Shown one piece after another: positions 1-10,862 of a DNA stretch of 64,000 nucleotides. The notes beneath the pieces are model-generated. The model was not told where the DNA came from and did not search any database. It worked only from the letters and a program-made list of their open reading frames with translations. The translations under genes and the position numbers were made by a program. Source of the stretch: Thelephora terrestris (lineage: Eukaryota > Basidiomycota > Agaricomycetes > Thelephorales > Thelephoraceae); NCBI GenBank assembly GCA_015956445.1, contig WIUZ02000004.1, positions 2,046,001 through 2,110,000 on the forward strand, written 5' to 3'. Each line of letters opens with the position of its first letter. Position 1 is the stretch's first letter.

Positions 1-618
1 AGGAGGAGAAGGCGAAGGGAGAGGAAGGAGAGGAAGGAAGCCTTGGCAAGGGCTATGGGACAGGCTGACGAAGAGTTCGAGGGTTTCCCCGGCAGTGGCC
101 CTGGTGTCCCGGCACCCTCATCTCCTCGAGAGTTTATTCTCGTTTCCCCGATATCTCCCAACGATGAATTAGTGGAAGATGCAGACTTCGACGCAGAGGC
201 GTACAATACTAGGAGACACACCGGAAGCGTCCGCTCCGATTCCGATTCACGCTCGAGAACGTCAGCATCCACGTCCAACCTCGATTCTTCGCATTACGGC
301 CATTACTATTCTCAACAACCAGCACCAATTCCTGCTCCGACCACCCGAAGGCCGAACTCATTCGACGCACTCCAAAAGAAGAGAAAATCATCTCGTCCAA
401 AAGGGTCGTCGAAGACTTCGTCTTCCAAGGCCTCGCAATCCCCTCCGATACGCTCTCCTGTCGACCCCGTATTCCCCTCGCACCCAATTATTGTGAACCC
501 GGAATTTGAAGGATTCCCAGACGATGGTACTTTCCCCTCAACCGGGTTTGGTGGTGGAAGGATGAGCAGGAAGAACAGTGAGATGGGAGTGATCCTTGCC
601 AGGCGAGGTGATAATTGA
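1..618 (+). CDS. C-terminal part of an unrecognised low-complexity protein (5' end outside window)
   Basis: The frame is open from the first base and ends at TGA 616-618, so only the last ~205 residues are present. The segment starts with an Arg/Glu/Lys-rich stretch, then is Ser/Pro-rich and looks disordered. A short motif E-F-E-G-F-P occurs twice, near the start (about nt 73-90) and near the end (about nt 499-516, followed by a Gly-rich tail). No domain is recognised and no function is proposed. It converges on the HAP3 gene. That it is coding is supported by 200 open codons with a repeated motif; the function is unknown. Confidence 0.6.
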   Translation, partial: RRRRRRERKERKEALARAMGQADEEFEGFPGSGPGVPAPSSPREFILVSPISPNDELVEDADFDAEAYNTRRHTGSVRSDSDSRSRTSASTSNLDSSHYGHYYSQQPAPIPAPTTRRPNSFDALQKKRKSSRPKGSSKTSSSKASQSPPIRSPVDPVFPSHPIIVNPEFEGFPDDGTFPSTGFGGGRMSRKNSEMGVILARRGDN

Positions 619-794
619 GATCTATGACCCTCATCTGCTGCTTCATGAATCAAGACTCGTTTGAGCTGCATCTCGTCCGATAGTAGTACACATGTATGAT
701 CTACGGGTTGTTTGCCTGTATTGTTGCTTCTCCAGGTTTCGTCCCTGCGGTGTTCTGTGGTAGAGAATTAGACACTTTAGACGCTGGGTCGATA

Positions 795-1280
795 TCATGG
801 CAAATGTACCTGTCGAAGTTTCGCGAGGTGGATCTTAAGGGTTTCGGCGTACTGGTCAAACCCAAGAGTGACCATGGCGTAAAGGATGTCTTCGCCGCCT
901 ATGGTTTTGCGCTTCTCGACGAGACATTTCTCTGCAGCTTCACTCGTAATGAAACTTATGAACTCTGAGACGCATTCCTGGACGCATTCCTTTGCCTCCT
1001 TTGAGATTTTGGCTGTCGCTGGGACACTAGATTTCATTATCCTGGCTACATTTGCAATCTTTCCATAGACATGTCAGTCACAGGCAAGAGAGAGGGATGG
1101 GTCGAACGTGTGATGTCAGGGGAGAGTGGCCATACTCACAGGGAGGAAGCGATCTTGTTCTCTGTACTCCCCGACTTCCTGTTCTGTTATAGGCGCAGGT
1201 TCTGGAGCATCCTGGGTAGTTTCAGGAGGGGCGCCGGCACCGTCATTAGGTGCGATATTCTGTGTGAACTCGGACGACAT
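795..1280 (-). CDS. HAP3: CCAAT-binding factor subunit HAP3 / NF-YB (histone fold)
   Basis: Two exons: 1280-1140 (47 codons) and 1058-795, joined in phase 0 across a GTGAGT...AAAG intron; product 134 aa. The acidic N-terminus leads into [16 protein letters not shown], then the NF-YB histone fold with the diagnostic block [11 protein letters not shown] and [11 protein letters not shown]. In the family this subunit pairs with HAP5/NF-YC and, with HAP2, binds CCAAT boxes in the nucleus. The chosen stop follows K-L-R-Q-V-H-L-P. The bases after CGACAG (GTACAT) could be a donor, so a further C-terminal exon cannot be excluded. Divergent from the cupin gene. Confidence 0.93.
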
Positions 1281-1584
1281 AGCAGCCTTGACGAAACCTT
1301 TGAACTAGGTAGTATCCCACCCACACCCTTTACAGAGCAACGACGCAGCCACACTTTCTCAAAGTTTCTTTTTTCGTCGGACAACTTTGGCCTCAACGAT
1401 GGCCACTCGAAGCTTGAGACCTGGAAGATGAGTGGGCGGGTGAAGCGGGGGTTAAATAATGTAAATCAAAGACTTGTGCACAACCGCGCTCCGTTCGAAC
1501 CAAACCACGATGAGGTAATCCTCCCCTACTGCGGTCCTTCTGGGGGCTCACCGATATCCAAAGCTATCGGGCTGACCATGGTCT

Positions 1585-2106
1585 ATGTATAGTTCGAAAA
1601 CGTACCGAATCCAAACGACTGACCCTGCCCTCGTTCCCGAGTCCTTCTCTCACCCTCTGGACAGCACCGTCCACAGATACCAACTCAATCTCAGCGATCC
1701 CTGCGGCCTCCGACAAGGAGGCGTCCACCTTGTAACTGTCCCCCCACACAACTCTTCTTCCGTCCCACACTGGCATAGCACAGAGGACGAATGGTTCTAC
1801 ATAATCAAAGCGGGGCCCGACACTCGAATCGTCGTCCACGACGTATCAACGGATCTCCGAGAAGAGCCTGTCCAAGTTGGGGAGTTTTACGGGTTCCCCG
1901 CTGCAAGCAAGACCGCACACGGGTTCAAGACGGGTGAGAGTGAGTTGGTGTATCTTTCCGGAGGCAGCAGGAAAGAGCTTGAGGTCGTGCATTATCCTGG
2001 ACAGTCAAAGCGGATTGTCTTGGACCGGACGGGATCGGCACCCAGCTGGATGACGGATGAAGCCAACGTGAAGGATGTTAAGGTCCCTCAACGTCCTACC
2101 AAGTGA
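1585..2106 (+). CDS. Cupin-domain protein
   Basis: Single-exon gene, 173 aa. A single conserved beta-barrel is visible: cupin motif 1 as H-W-H-S-T-E-D-E-W around residues 62-70 (His, His and Glu are likely metal ligands), and motif 2 around G99-H112 with F-P-A-A-S-K-T-A-H. No signal peptide, so probably cytosolic. Fungal proteins of this type are mostly uncharacterised small cupins; substrate cannot be read from sequence. An ATG only 6 nt upstream (1579) is followed at once by a stop, so 1585 is the start of the open frame. Confidence 0.8.
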   Translation: MYSSKTYRIQTTDPALVPESFSHPLDSTVHRYQLNLSDPCGLRQGGVHLVTVPPHNSSSVPHWHSTEDEWFYIIKAGPDTRIVVHDVSTDLREEPVQVGEFYGFPAASKTAHGFKTGESELVYLSGGSRKELEVVHYPGQSKRIVLDRTGSAPSWMTDEANVKDVKVPQRPTK

Positions 2107-2616
2107 TGATTCGGGGGTGAGCATTTTTCCGATGCCAGTCTTGCTCTTGATGATACCTTCACACATCGGGAGGGCGTCCTTGATTCACGGAGGACCCCGG
2201 AGAACACCCCAGGCGGACGTCACTGTCCTGGTAGACACGCCTCATCGCGATGGAACCGTTTGGTGCTGTTCGCCTAAGAACGGAAAACTGAAAATTTTAT
2301 CCCTTCCTTCCTTTGATTGTCTTAATCAGTACCAGGGAACCGGTCGCTGACTTCACCATAGGCATCTCTCCTTCAAAACGTCAATGAATGATTTCCGCTT
2401 GTACAAAACTTCGGATGATCAATGCCACCATCTCTCTCTACAATAATTGCACCATCTGTATAGCTGTATCAACACACCATAGCGATATTGTTGTAGACTT
2501 GTAGTCATTCTTGTTTGCGGAAAGCTCGGAACGTGAGAAACCTCAACACACTCAACATCTCCAGACGCGTGACCCTCTAGTTAGGTCGCGTTCGATCCCG
2601 TAACGTCAACTGCGAA

Positions 2617-3608
2617 ATGCTAGCAGCCTACACCCGGGCTGGCTTCTCTCTCGCTCGTCAGGGAGCCTTACAAATTTCTACAGCGCTCAAAACATCCACG
2701 ACTTCTGTACTCTACACCAGAGGCTACTCTTCTAAAGTCAAAAAGCAATCCTCCAAGGATCAATCTAAAGCGGCGAAAGCCCAATTGAAATCCTCGAAAT
2801 TCGATGGTGAAAAGCACGGGACCGTGACCACGAACCAGCTACTTCCAGGTTCGCAACTGCGGATATACGAATCCGCGTTGGCTGAGTATCAGAAATGCGA
2901 GGAGAAGATGATGGCGGCCGTGGATTGGTATAGGAAAGAGGTCACAAAGCTGGAGGCTAGAGTGAGTGGGAGGGTGACTCCGGAAATCCTGGCCCCTGTT
3001 TTTGTGAAGATTCCCGGAAGACCAAAGGGGGTGAAAATTGAGGAGGTCGCTACTGTCGGTGTGAAGGACGGGTCTGTGTTGATCGTTACGGTTTTCGAAG
3101 ACTCGGTGAGTATTTGGTTTTGGGACTTGGTCTGAGTGTTTTGAGTGAGGTTCGTCTGACCTACGATGGCTAGTAGTCCCTTCCTCATGTTGAAACCGCC
3201 CTCTACGAAGCCAAGATACCCGGCGTGGTCCCGCAACGCGTGGACGCACATACGATTCGGATACCAATTCCAAAGTCAGTGGGAAATGCGCCGTGTTCGA
3301 GCTTGTAGTCGATGTTGACGCATATGCTCATTCCTTAGGCCAACCCTAGAAACTAGGAACAGTCTGCAGACGGCCGCTCAACGCGAAGCCGAAAACACTC
3401 GTGTCCAACTCCGGAAACACCACCAAGCGAGCGTCAGGAAGGGAAAGTTTGAGAAACGTTCGATAGAAATGGATGAGGTACGTGTTTCCCCGGGCTGAGC
3501 ATCTTGCGTAGGACCACCGACTCATGAATCCAATAGTTCCAAAAATTAACGGACAAACATATCGCAGAGGTTGACAAGATCCTCGCAACGATGAAGAAAC
3601 AGAAATGA
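2617..3608 (+). CDS. RRF1: Mitochondrial ribosome recycling factor
   Basis: Four exons (2617-3105, 3177-3274, 3339-3477, 3537-3608) give 265 aa. The first ~45 residues are Arg/Ser/Thr-rich without acids, a mitochondrial presequence. The RRF fold follows, including V-P-Q-R-V-D-A-H-T-I-R-I-P-I-P-K and the helical end with D-K-H-I-A-E-V-D-K-I-L. The factor releases the mitoribosome from mRNA after termination, with EF-G2. All junctions are GT-AG and the frame is continuous. The second junction was chosen because GTCAGT restores I-P-K-P-T-L-E, as in the family. Confidence 0.92.
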
Positions 3609-4041
3609 AGCCTCGTGGCCCAATGGATTGCGTCTTTGGAAGGGTTTCGATAACTTTGTCCCGTCCCATCAAAGTGCCTCGTCGCGCGTATGGGCCTGGA
3701 TGGGCTTACGCAGGGCCCTCGTCATACCCCTCTGGGTTTTCACCAGCGCCATCGACCATCTTTACCCCGTAGTCATCACGTGAAGTGATTGTGGAGGGTA
3801 GATCACCCTCACTAATACAGATACTCTTAGGAGCTTGCAATATAACCATCCAAATGCTCATTTATGACCCTATCAATCCTTCCGGCGGTTTTACGCATAG
3901 CGTCGAGGTCAGATCCGATGTTCACGAAACGTCACCTGTTGTATTTAAACTGAGCGACCTCCAAGGCCAACGGCCCTTGTTAAACGCAACAAACCCTCAA
4001 CTCTTCGCGCGCTATCCACCTTCGACAATCACGAAACGATC

Positions 4042-4626
4042 ATGCCACTAGCAGAAACGAAAGCCGCTTTCATGTCCTCCCCTCATTTCGCTGTCGTCGG
4101 GGCATCTAAGGACGAGAACAAAGTCGGTACAAAGGTGAGATCCACTGCGCTGGGCGATGGCTATATGCCCCTGCTGAACGCGATATTACGGTAGGTTCTT
4201 AAGTGGTACCAAAAGCGGTCCAGAGATGTCGTCCCAGTTCACCCGGTATGCGATGGCGACAACTTATCGTATGGTCGAGCTGAACAGGTTCTGACAGAAA
4301 GAGGCCGAACTCGAGGGGCTGACCACTATTAAGTCTTTGCACGAGCTCAAGGATCCCAGCCATACGTCTGTAAGCGTCATCACCCCCGCCAAGGTGAGAG
4401 AGACCTTCCACCCAATGAGGGTGAAGTCTAACTATCGATACTTTAGGTTACCATTGAGGTTCTCAAAGCTGCCAAGCAGTTGAACGTACCCGCAGTGTGG
4501 TGCCAACCCGGAACGACCGATGAGGCCTGCGAGACGTTCATCAAGGAAAACCAGATGAGCGAAAAGGTCATCTTCGGTGGACCTTGCGTGCTCGTAGTGG
4601 GAGATAGTATTCTTGCTTCGTTGTAA
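4042..4626 (+). CDS. CoA-binding domain protein (YccU-like)
   Basis: Four exons (4042-4134, 4195-4245, 4298-4393, 4447-4626) give 139 aa. The Rossmann-like CoA-binding fold is clear: F-A-V-V-G-A-S-K-D near the N-terminus, V-V-P-V-H-P, S-V-I-T-P-A-K, then A-V-W-C-Q-P-G-T-T and the end F-G-G-P-C-V-L-V-V. This resembles the CoA-binding domain of succinyl-CoA synthetase alpha as a stand-alone unit. Biochemical role is unknown. It is the usual length for the small family. A TATA-like tatttaaa lies about 95 nt upstream. Confidence 0.88.
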
Positions 4627-4805
4627 GAAATAGCGACCGGAGAGGTGAAGGCTAGAAGATTGTATGGTATCAAGAGTATATAGTATGCGAAGATTATTGG
4701 TCCGGGTAGCGCTTGACTTGGCTCCAGAGTTTACCCTGGGGTACCGGGTGGCTATAGGCAGTTGGGGTTGGGTGACACGAGAGAACCAGGAAACGAACGT
4801 TCGAC

Positions 4806-5087
4806 TCACCCTTTCGGCAGTTCCACCTGACCCGTGTTCATGTCGATGCGAACGAACTTCGTCATCTCAGCGGCTCGTTTGCCCTCACATCTGTAAATCA
4901 GATATGAAAGTTGTCTGGAACCGCGGTGCGGACCAACGTACACTCTAAATATTCTTGGGATGGGGTAGCAGACGTATCTGCGAACTCCATCCACTTCCTC
5001 GAAAGGGCATGTGTGTTGGAGGATTTCGACCAGTGGACAGTCACGGGCCAGATCCTGCTCTTTTGGGGGGCGCGACTCGGAGGACAT
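4806..5087 (-). CDS. Som1-like mitochondrial small protein
   Basis: Exon 1 is 5087-4942 and exon 2 is 4890-4806, with a 51-nt GTACGT...TTACAG intron; the spliced product is 76 aa. The core C-P-L-V-E-I-L-Q-H-T-C followed by V-C-Y-P-I-P-R-I-F-R-V-C matches the pattern of fungal Som1 (two Cys-containing segments, then R-x-F-R-x-C). Som1 is a subunit associated with the Imp1/Imp2 inner-membrane peptidase. The intron is a multiple of three with no stop, so retention would give a 93-aa form that interrupts the last conserved Cys segment. Family assignment is by motif only. Head-to-head with SAHH, 186 bp apart. Confidence 0.72.
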   Translation of the reverse strand: MSSESRPPKEQDLARDCPLVEILQHTCPFEEVDGVRRYVCYPIPRIFRVYVGPHRGSRQLSYLIYRCEGKRAAEMTKFVRIDMNTGQVELPKG

Positions 5088-5189
5088 CAGTAAGTTACTT
5101 CCTTCAGTCGGTAAATCGTTCGATCAAATGGGGACGAGTAAACCGCAAGACAGACTTGGGTCTCTCCCTCAGCAAATTGAATAAAAGCC

Positions 5190-5273
5190 TGGCCCCATCC
5201 TATCCCTCTCTTTCTTTTCTCCCTCATCACCCTCGCTCTCTTTTTCCTCCCCCGAAGAAAAAAAAATACAATC
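5190..5273 (+). promoter_or_regulatory. CT-rich core promoter / 5' leader of SAHH
   Basis: An almost uninterrupted pyrimidine tract (about 5195-5255), followed by an A-run just before ATG 5274. Such CT blocks near the transcription start are typical of strongly expressed fungal genes. It lies in the 186-bp gap shared with the divergent Som1-like gene. Confidence 0.55.
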
Positions 5274-5914
5274 ATGGTTTTCAAAGTCTCCGGTAGGTGT
5301 AACTCCTCTCGCTGATCTACGCTTCCTAACCACGACACACCCACAGATGTCTCCCTCGCTGCCTTCGGTCGCAAGGAGATCGAAATCGCCGAGCATGAGA
5401 TGCCAGGTCTTATGTACATGAGGCAGAAGTACGCCGCTTCGAAGCCTCTCAAGGGCGCTCGCATCGCTGGGTGCTTACACATGACCATCCAAACCGCCGT
5501 CTTGATCGAGACTCTTACTGCTCTCGGTGCTGAAGTCACTTGGTCTTCTTGCGTGCGTGTTTTTCCCCTCTCTCGACCTGGTTCTTGAACGTGGACCTGA
5601 CGACCTTCTAGAATATCTTCTCCACCCAGGACCATGCTGCCGCAGCCATCGCCGCCACCGGCGTCCCGGTATTCGCCTGGAAGGGTGAGACCGAGGAGGA
5701 ATACCAGTGGTGTATCGACCAGACCATCAAGGGTTTTGCCGGTGGCCAGCCTTTGAACATGATCCTCGACGACGGTGGTGACCTCACCTCCCTCGTTCAC
5801 GAGAAATACCCAGAACTTCTCCCTAATATCAAGGGTCTCTCCGAAGAGACCACTACTGGTGTCCACCACCTCTACCGTCTGCACAAGGAGGGAAAGCTCA
5901 AGGTCACTGCTATC

Positions 5915-5946
<32 letters not shown>

Positions 5947-6736
5947 TGATAACTACTACGGATGCCGCGAGTCCCTCGTTGATGGTATCAAGCGTGCCAC
6001 CGATGTCATGCTTGCTGGAAAGGTTGCTGTCGTTGCTGGCTACGGTGATGTCGGAAAAGGCGTGAGTCACCGGTTCCTACCCCTAGTAACTGGGTTCGTT
6101 CTGATCGATACCTTGCAGTGCGCTGAGTCTCTGAAGTCTTATGGCGCTCGTGTTCTCATCACCGAGATCGACCCCATCAACGCGCTCCAGGCCGCGATGG
6201 CCGGTTACGAAGTCACCACTATGGAAGACGCCGCTCCTCGTTCCAACATCTTCGTCACCACCACTGGTAACAGGGACATCATCACCGGCAAGCACTTCGA
6301 GGCCATGCCCGAGGACGCCATCGTCTCAAACATCGGCCACTTCGATGTTGAGATTGACGTTGCTTGGTTGAAGCAGAACGCCGTGTCCGTCGTCAACGTC
6401 AAGCCTCAGGTGGACAGGTTCACCATGAAATCTGGCAGGCACATTATCCTCCTCGCCGAGGGTCGTCTTGTCAACCTTGGATGCGCTACTGGACACCCGT
6501 CCTTCGTCATGTCCTGCTCCTTCACCAACCAGGTTCTCGCCCAGATCGCCCTCTGGACGACCCCCGAGAAGTTCCCTCTCGGTGTCCACATCTTGCCCAA
6601 AGAGTTGGATGAGGAGGTCGCTCGCGCTCACCTCGAGCAACTCAACGTCAAGTTGACCGTCCTCAGCGACGAGCAGGCCAAGTACATCGACCTTCCCAAG
6701 AACGGGCCCTACAAGCCGGACCACTACCGCTACTAG
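5274..6736 (+). CDS. SAH1: S-adenosyl-L-homocysteine hydrolase
   Basis: Four exons (5274-5292, 5347-5552, 5612-6061, 6119-6736) give 430 aa, normal for the family. It hydrolyses S-adenosylhomocysteine to adenosine and homocysteine, clearing the inhibitor of methyltransferases. Visible signatures: [18 protein letters not shown], the NAD-binding [16 protein letters not shown], and the C-terminal K-P-D-H-Y-R-Y that closes the partner subunit's NAD site. The tiny first exon (19 nt) was chosen because it joins in frame to give V-S-D-V-S-L-A. Long antisense open frames here are shadows of strong codon bias. Confidence 0.97.
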
Positions 6737-7147
6737 ACACGTCTCACCCCATCGTTCATGCCCTGCATCGTTGTTGCTCGTCATTCAACTGTACTTTACT
6801 GCCACAATCGCATCTACACACAGCATTAAAAGCCTTTTCTCATTTGTTGGCGATATTTTGTTCGCGCGACTCTCCTGCCAGTCTCTCTCAACAGGGATCT
6901 CGTAGGGTAGCCAAAACTTTGTGTTTCTTCTGTGTTCTTCCAGGATATTAGGCCTTTCCTATTGTGTAATTTTACCAGAGATTGTACAAGTGGAGATGAA
7001 GAATGCAAACATGAGATGATACACCATTAAATTTATGTACGCCCGAAGCCTCTAAATGCGGTGCGCAGTAAATGACATGAACCTATGGGGGCTACTAAGG
7101 ATGCGAAAGCGAGCACTTGTGTGGGGAGGGTAGTAGGAGAGGTTGAT
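6737..7147. other. Convergent 3' intergenic region
   Basis: 3' UTR space between convergent SAHH (+) and the mitochondrial carrier (-). No conserved frame or RNA gene was recognised. Confidence 0.6.
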
Positions 7148-8464
7148 TTAGGGGAACTGTTTGCAAAGGCCGTCATAAATCAAAAATACCAGCCCACTTC
7201 CGGGCACCGCTCTGGCTATGGTGATTCCACAACCGGCGTACAGGCCTCTTAACCCCTGCCTTGCGTATAGCTGATTTAGCGTCCCAAAGAACGTCGGTCG
7301 TGGGGCTCCCTTAGGTCTAGGACGCAGTTCCTCCTCAGTCTGCATCGTGCTTTTAACGGTATCGGCCGGGAAGAGAATAAGGTTATACAAAACCCCCGCG
7401 CTCGCCCCCGACACAGCAGACTCCCAGAGCAACAGATCTTTTCTCCTCAGCGGCTTTCCGCCGTTCTGTGCGATGAGCTCTGGGTGCTTTTTTGAACGAT
7501 AGGAAAGGAGAAGGCTGGCGGTGAACTCCTTTGAGCCGAACCATGCTGCTGTGCCGCCTGTTTCTCGTATGAGCGTGCCTGTTTGGCCGAGCCATAAACC
7601 GCGAAGACCCGTTGTCCGTAAGACTCCTTTGAAGAGCTCTATTGGTCCCAGAAGTCTTGCTGCTCGGGGGACATTTAGGAGGGCGGTGCCATTAAATTGC
7701 ACGGCGAGTACTGGAGGGGGAGGGGGAGGAGAAGCAGCGAGCATTTGAACTTGCATCTTGCATTTAATTAGCTCGATGGGGGTTCTAGAAGAGAGAAGAC
7801 CGCAACGCGGTGAAGTGAAAGCAACCAAGACTCGTTAGCTTCGGGACCGGTAGTTCCCCGAAGAGAGGAGGAGGATGAACGGACAGGACAAAACTCGTCA
7901 CCGCACCAGCACCTGCGGCGGCCAAGATCGCCAGAGAGAGGCTTAAATCCTCATGTTGGGGTATATGGTTCGTCCACCGGATCAAATTCTGGAATTCGTT
8001 GTATGACAGGAAGATGCACGAATTCTCGGCCATCGCTCCTACTATTGGTGCTGGTAAACCCTACAACCGAGGAAAATGGAGTCAGCGCATATAGTCGGTA
8101 AGAACTCGCGTGAAGGTTCTGTGGCGGACGAAATGTGCACGTACCCGGTATAAACCTCTGAAACCTTCGTTCTTCCAGGTTTTGGTCAGGCAGTCGGTTG
8201 GCCCAGTGAACCTGGCCATCTGATCGAGGACTTGTGTCTGCAGGCGGACCTTGCATAGGTCAAACGGATGCTCGAATACTTTCGATACAATTCCTGCAAT
8301 CTAAAACAAGGTTCAAATCTAGCTAGTTAGCAAAACGTGGCAGTTTTTTTTTTCAAGGAAGCAAGGAAAGCTTGACTCACGCTTCCGAACGAGATGTCCT
8401 TCCCTGCGCGTATGACGGAGGACTGTGAATCTGGCGGACCAAAAAGTTCAGGATCCTCTCCCAT
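7148..8464 (-). CDS. ORT1: Mitochondrial carrier, ornithine/arginine (Ort1/Arg11) type
   Basis: Four exons (8464-8381, 8300-8145, 8060-7885, 7784-7148) give 350 aa. All three Solcar repeats carry the P-x-[DE]-x-x-[KR] signature: H-P-F-D-L-C-K, T-P-I-E-L-I-K and F-P-A-D-T-V-K. The segment R-E-T-G-G-T-A-A-W-F and the third repeat F-P-A-D-T-V-K-S-T-M-Q-T-E resemble yeast Ort1, which exchanges ornithine and other basic amino acids across the inner membrane. A Pro-rich insertion of about 20 residues follows the second signature. Assignment to carrier family is certain; substrate is inferred. Divergent from the GH16 gene. Confidence 0.88.
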
Positions 8465-9053
8465 CTTTCTTGCTGGCAAAGAGGGAGAGCTGAGGGTTGG
8501 GGTCAATGGTGGGTGAGGTGGTCACAAAAATGTATGCGGCTGTCGGACTGGAGGTCGAGAAGTGACGGGAGGGAGGTTGAATTACATCATCGGCCCGACT
8601 TTGAAATTTTGAAATTCCAGCTCCTCTTGGCCCTCTCGCTTGTTCCGCCTCTTGCCTATGTACGAGCTGCAGGCGGACGCAAAAGTGCAGAAACTATAGA
8701 AGGAGATGCAAGAAAGCGGCCTTTACGTCTTGATCTTGTCGGTCTGAACAGTTTGCTCCCCACTCCGTCCAATCCTCCCCGTCCCGTTCCTCTCTCGTCC
8801 CACGTTCGGATGCGCGAAGGCACCACAAAGGAAAGCGATTCCGAGGGCGCATTCACTCCCATCCCCCAACACGTGGTAAGAACCCGAACATGAGGCTTAA
8901 TATCCACATCGATCTCCAAAAAAAACTGCCATTCTGTGGCGTGCTTGAACCGAGCTGGTCTTCTTTCGACCTGCACTTCCGACGTGGGTTCCCCTGCTGC
9001 CCCCTCTCCCTTCATGCGCGCATTCCTCTAAACTGTGCCCAACGCTCACTCTA
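8465..9053. other. Divergent intergenic region (carrier / GH16)
   Basis: About 590 bp between two divergent starts. It holds an unsupported 126-codon open frame (8513-8893) with no recognisable domain. No RNA gene or repeat seen; probably promoter sequence for both neighbours. Confidence 0.5.
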
Positions 9054-10862
9054 ATGACCACACGAACGCTGCTATCCACAATGCTACCCTTGCTTTCACT
9101 TTTCTGTTTCCTCTTCCTCTTCTCTCCCACACTGGCCTACACCCTCGTCAGGGAGTACAGTGGCGCGAATTTCTTCAACGACAAGCAGGGGAACCCACTC
9201 TGGAGTTTTTACGGTTCCTGGGATAACCTTACTCTGTACGTTCATTTTCTAAATACTTTCGCCGTTTAAATTTGTATGCTAAACTCTATCTTCGCGGTAT
9301 CATTTCCTTCGTGACGGGCGATACGGGCAGGGGCAACGTCTGGTGGTTAAACAGCTCGGCTGCTTTTTCCCAACAGTTGGCGTACGTAAATGCAAACAAC
9401 CAGATCGTGTTGAAGGTCGACAACTCCTCGTTTGTCCCCAATAACGGAACGCGGAATTCGGTACGCATCGAAAGCCTTGATTGGTACGGCGTTGGAAGCC
9501 TTTGGGTTGTCGATATAGCTCACGTGCCTTATGGTTGTTCAGTAAGTCTCCGGGCCCATTTCAAACCACGGTCCATGTTTTGAATGCTGGTTTTAGGTTT
9601 GGCCTGCGTTTTGGACATACGGTAAGTTGCTACGAAGGTCTCGCGATGCGCCAGACTTCGCCTTTTATTTGGTCACTCACCTCTGTGCAGGCGTGAAATG
9701 GCCCGACGATGGAGAGATTGATATCTTAGGTAGACCCCGAGGAAAACCCTTGACCTCCTCGGCGATGAATGATTGACTCTCCGTTCTTCAGAGGCGATCA
9801 ATCTGCAAACAGGAAATCAGATGGCGCTGCACACCCTCCCAGGATGCTACCATACCGCTCCTCCAAACCAGAAGGGCATCGATGACAGCCTTAACTGTTC
9901 CACCCCTGCAGGGTGCGTTGTTCATGAAACGGCTTCAAACAGTTTCGGAACTGGGTTCAACAATGCGGGAGGCGGTGTTTGGGTAACCCAATTTGATGTG
10001 AGCGGTATCTAGTACGTCCTCACTCGTTCTCCGACCCGGAAAGCGTGTTTTTTGAACGACACGTTGATCCGCTCATTCCACTTTCAGCATCTGGTTCTGG
10101 GCGGTGAGGGAACCTGTCCTCTTCCATCCGTATCGGAAACTCTAACCCAATATTTTTGTTGTCCGCAGAGGAACAACATCCCAGCCTGCATCGCTCAAGC
10201 GTCGGCGGCTTCGGCAATTGACATTTCCACTTTGGGACCACCATCGGCCAGCTTCCCCGCAACAAGCTGCGAGATCACGGAGTACTTTGGCGCTCAACGG
10301 TAAAGCCTGGGTTTTTTTTCCTTGCGGCGAGGGTGATTGAAGCCGTATGCTCTTCTAGGCTTGTATTCGACATAACCCTTTGCGGGAATTGGTTCGTTTT
10401 TCGGTTGTCGAGTGGAGTTCTCTTACGCTGAACCCTCGTGAAACAGGGCCGGGGAGGCTGTGAATTACCTCCCAACGTGTAGCGGAGCCGGGTCAACGGG
10501 GAATTGCGTACGTGTTCCGTCCCAATCAATCAAGAGAGTGCATTCATTGAATGAACCTCTTCTTTGCTTCTCGGTTTGCTGATATCTTGAACCCTCCATT
10601 ACCTTTCTTTCGGGCTTACCAGTACCTGGACAATGTGATTGGAGCGGGAAGCCCCAAGTTCGACCAGGCGTACTTCGAGGTGAATTATCTACGGGCGTAC
10701 ACCACTGGGTTACCTACCCCGTCCCCGACTGGGGCAATTAGCAATGTTGGGTCGAACAAGCTTCCCTCCCAGCGGAACTCTGGGACGTCCTCCGATCCTC
10801 GGCCTCTGCTGTCCCTGTCGCTGGTAATAATCACAACTTTGTCGCTTATCTGCGCTTCGTAG
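9054..10862 (+). CDS. Secreted glycoside hydrolase family 16 (beta-glucanase-like), C-terminally anchored
   Basis: Ten exons (9054-9235, 9331-9541, 9597-9621, 9691-9729, 9792-10011, 10088-10103, 10169-10299, 10359-10391, 10447-10507, 10623-10862) give 385 aa in continuous frame. A hydrophobic signal peptide ends near residue 29. The GH16 catalytic signature E-I-D-I-L-E is at residues 148-153 (E148 nucleophile, D150, E153 acid/base by family rule). W-P-A-F-W and I-W-F-W-A-R-N-N-I-P are typical of fungal laminarinase-like members. The end is Ser/Thr/Pro-rich and then hydrophobic to the stop, which suggests a GPI anchor. Likely acts on cell-wall beta-1,3/1,6-glucan. Exon 6 is only 16 nt. Confidence 0.93.

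Noticed and set aside
5087-6070. 327-codon open frame on the minus strand
   Set aside because: Exact antisense of SAHH exons; a by-product of strong C-ending codon bias. No domain.
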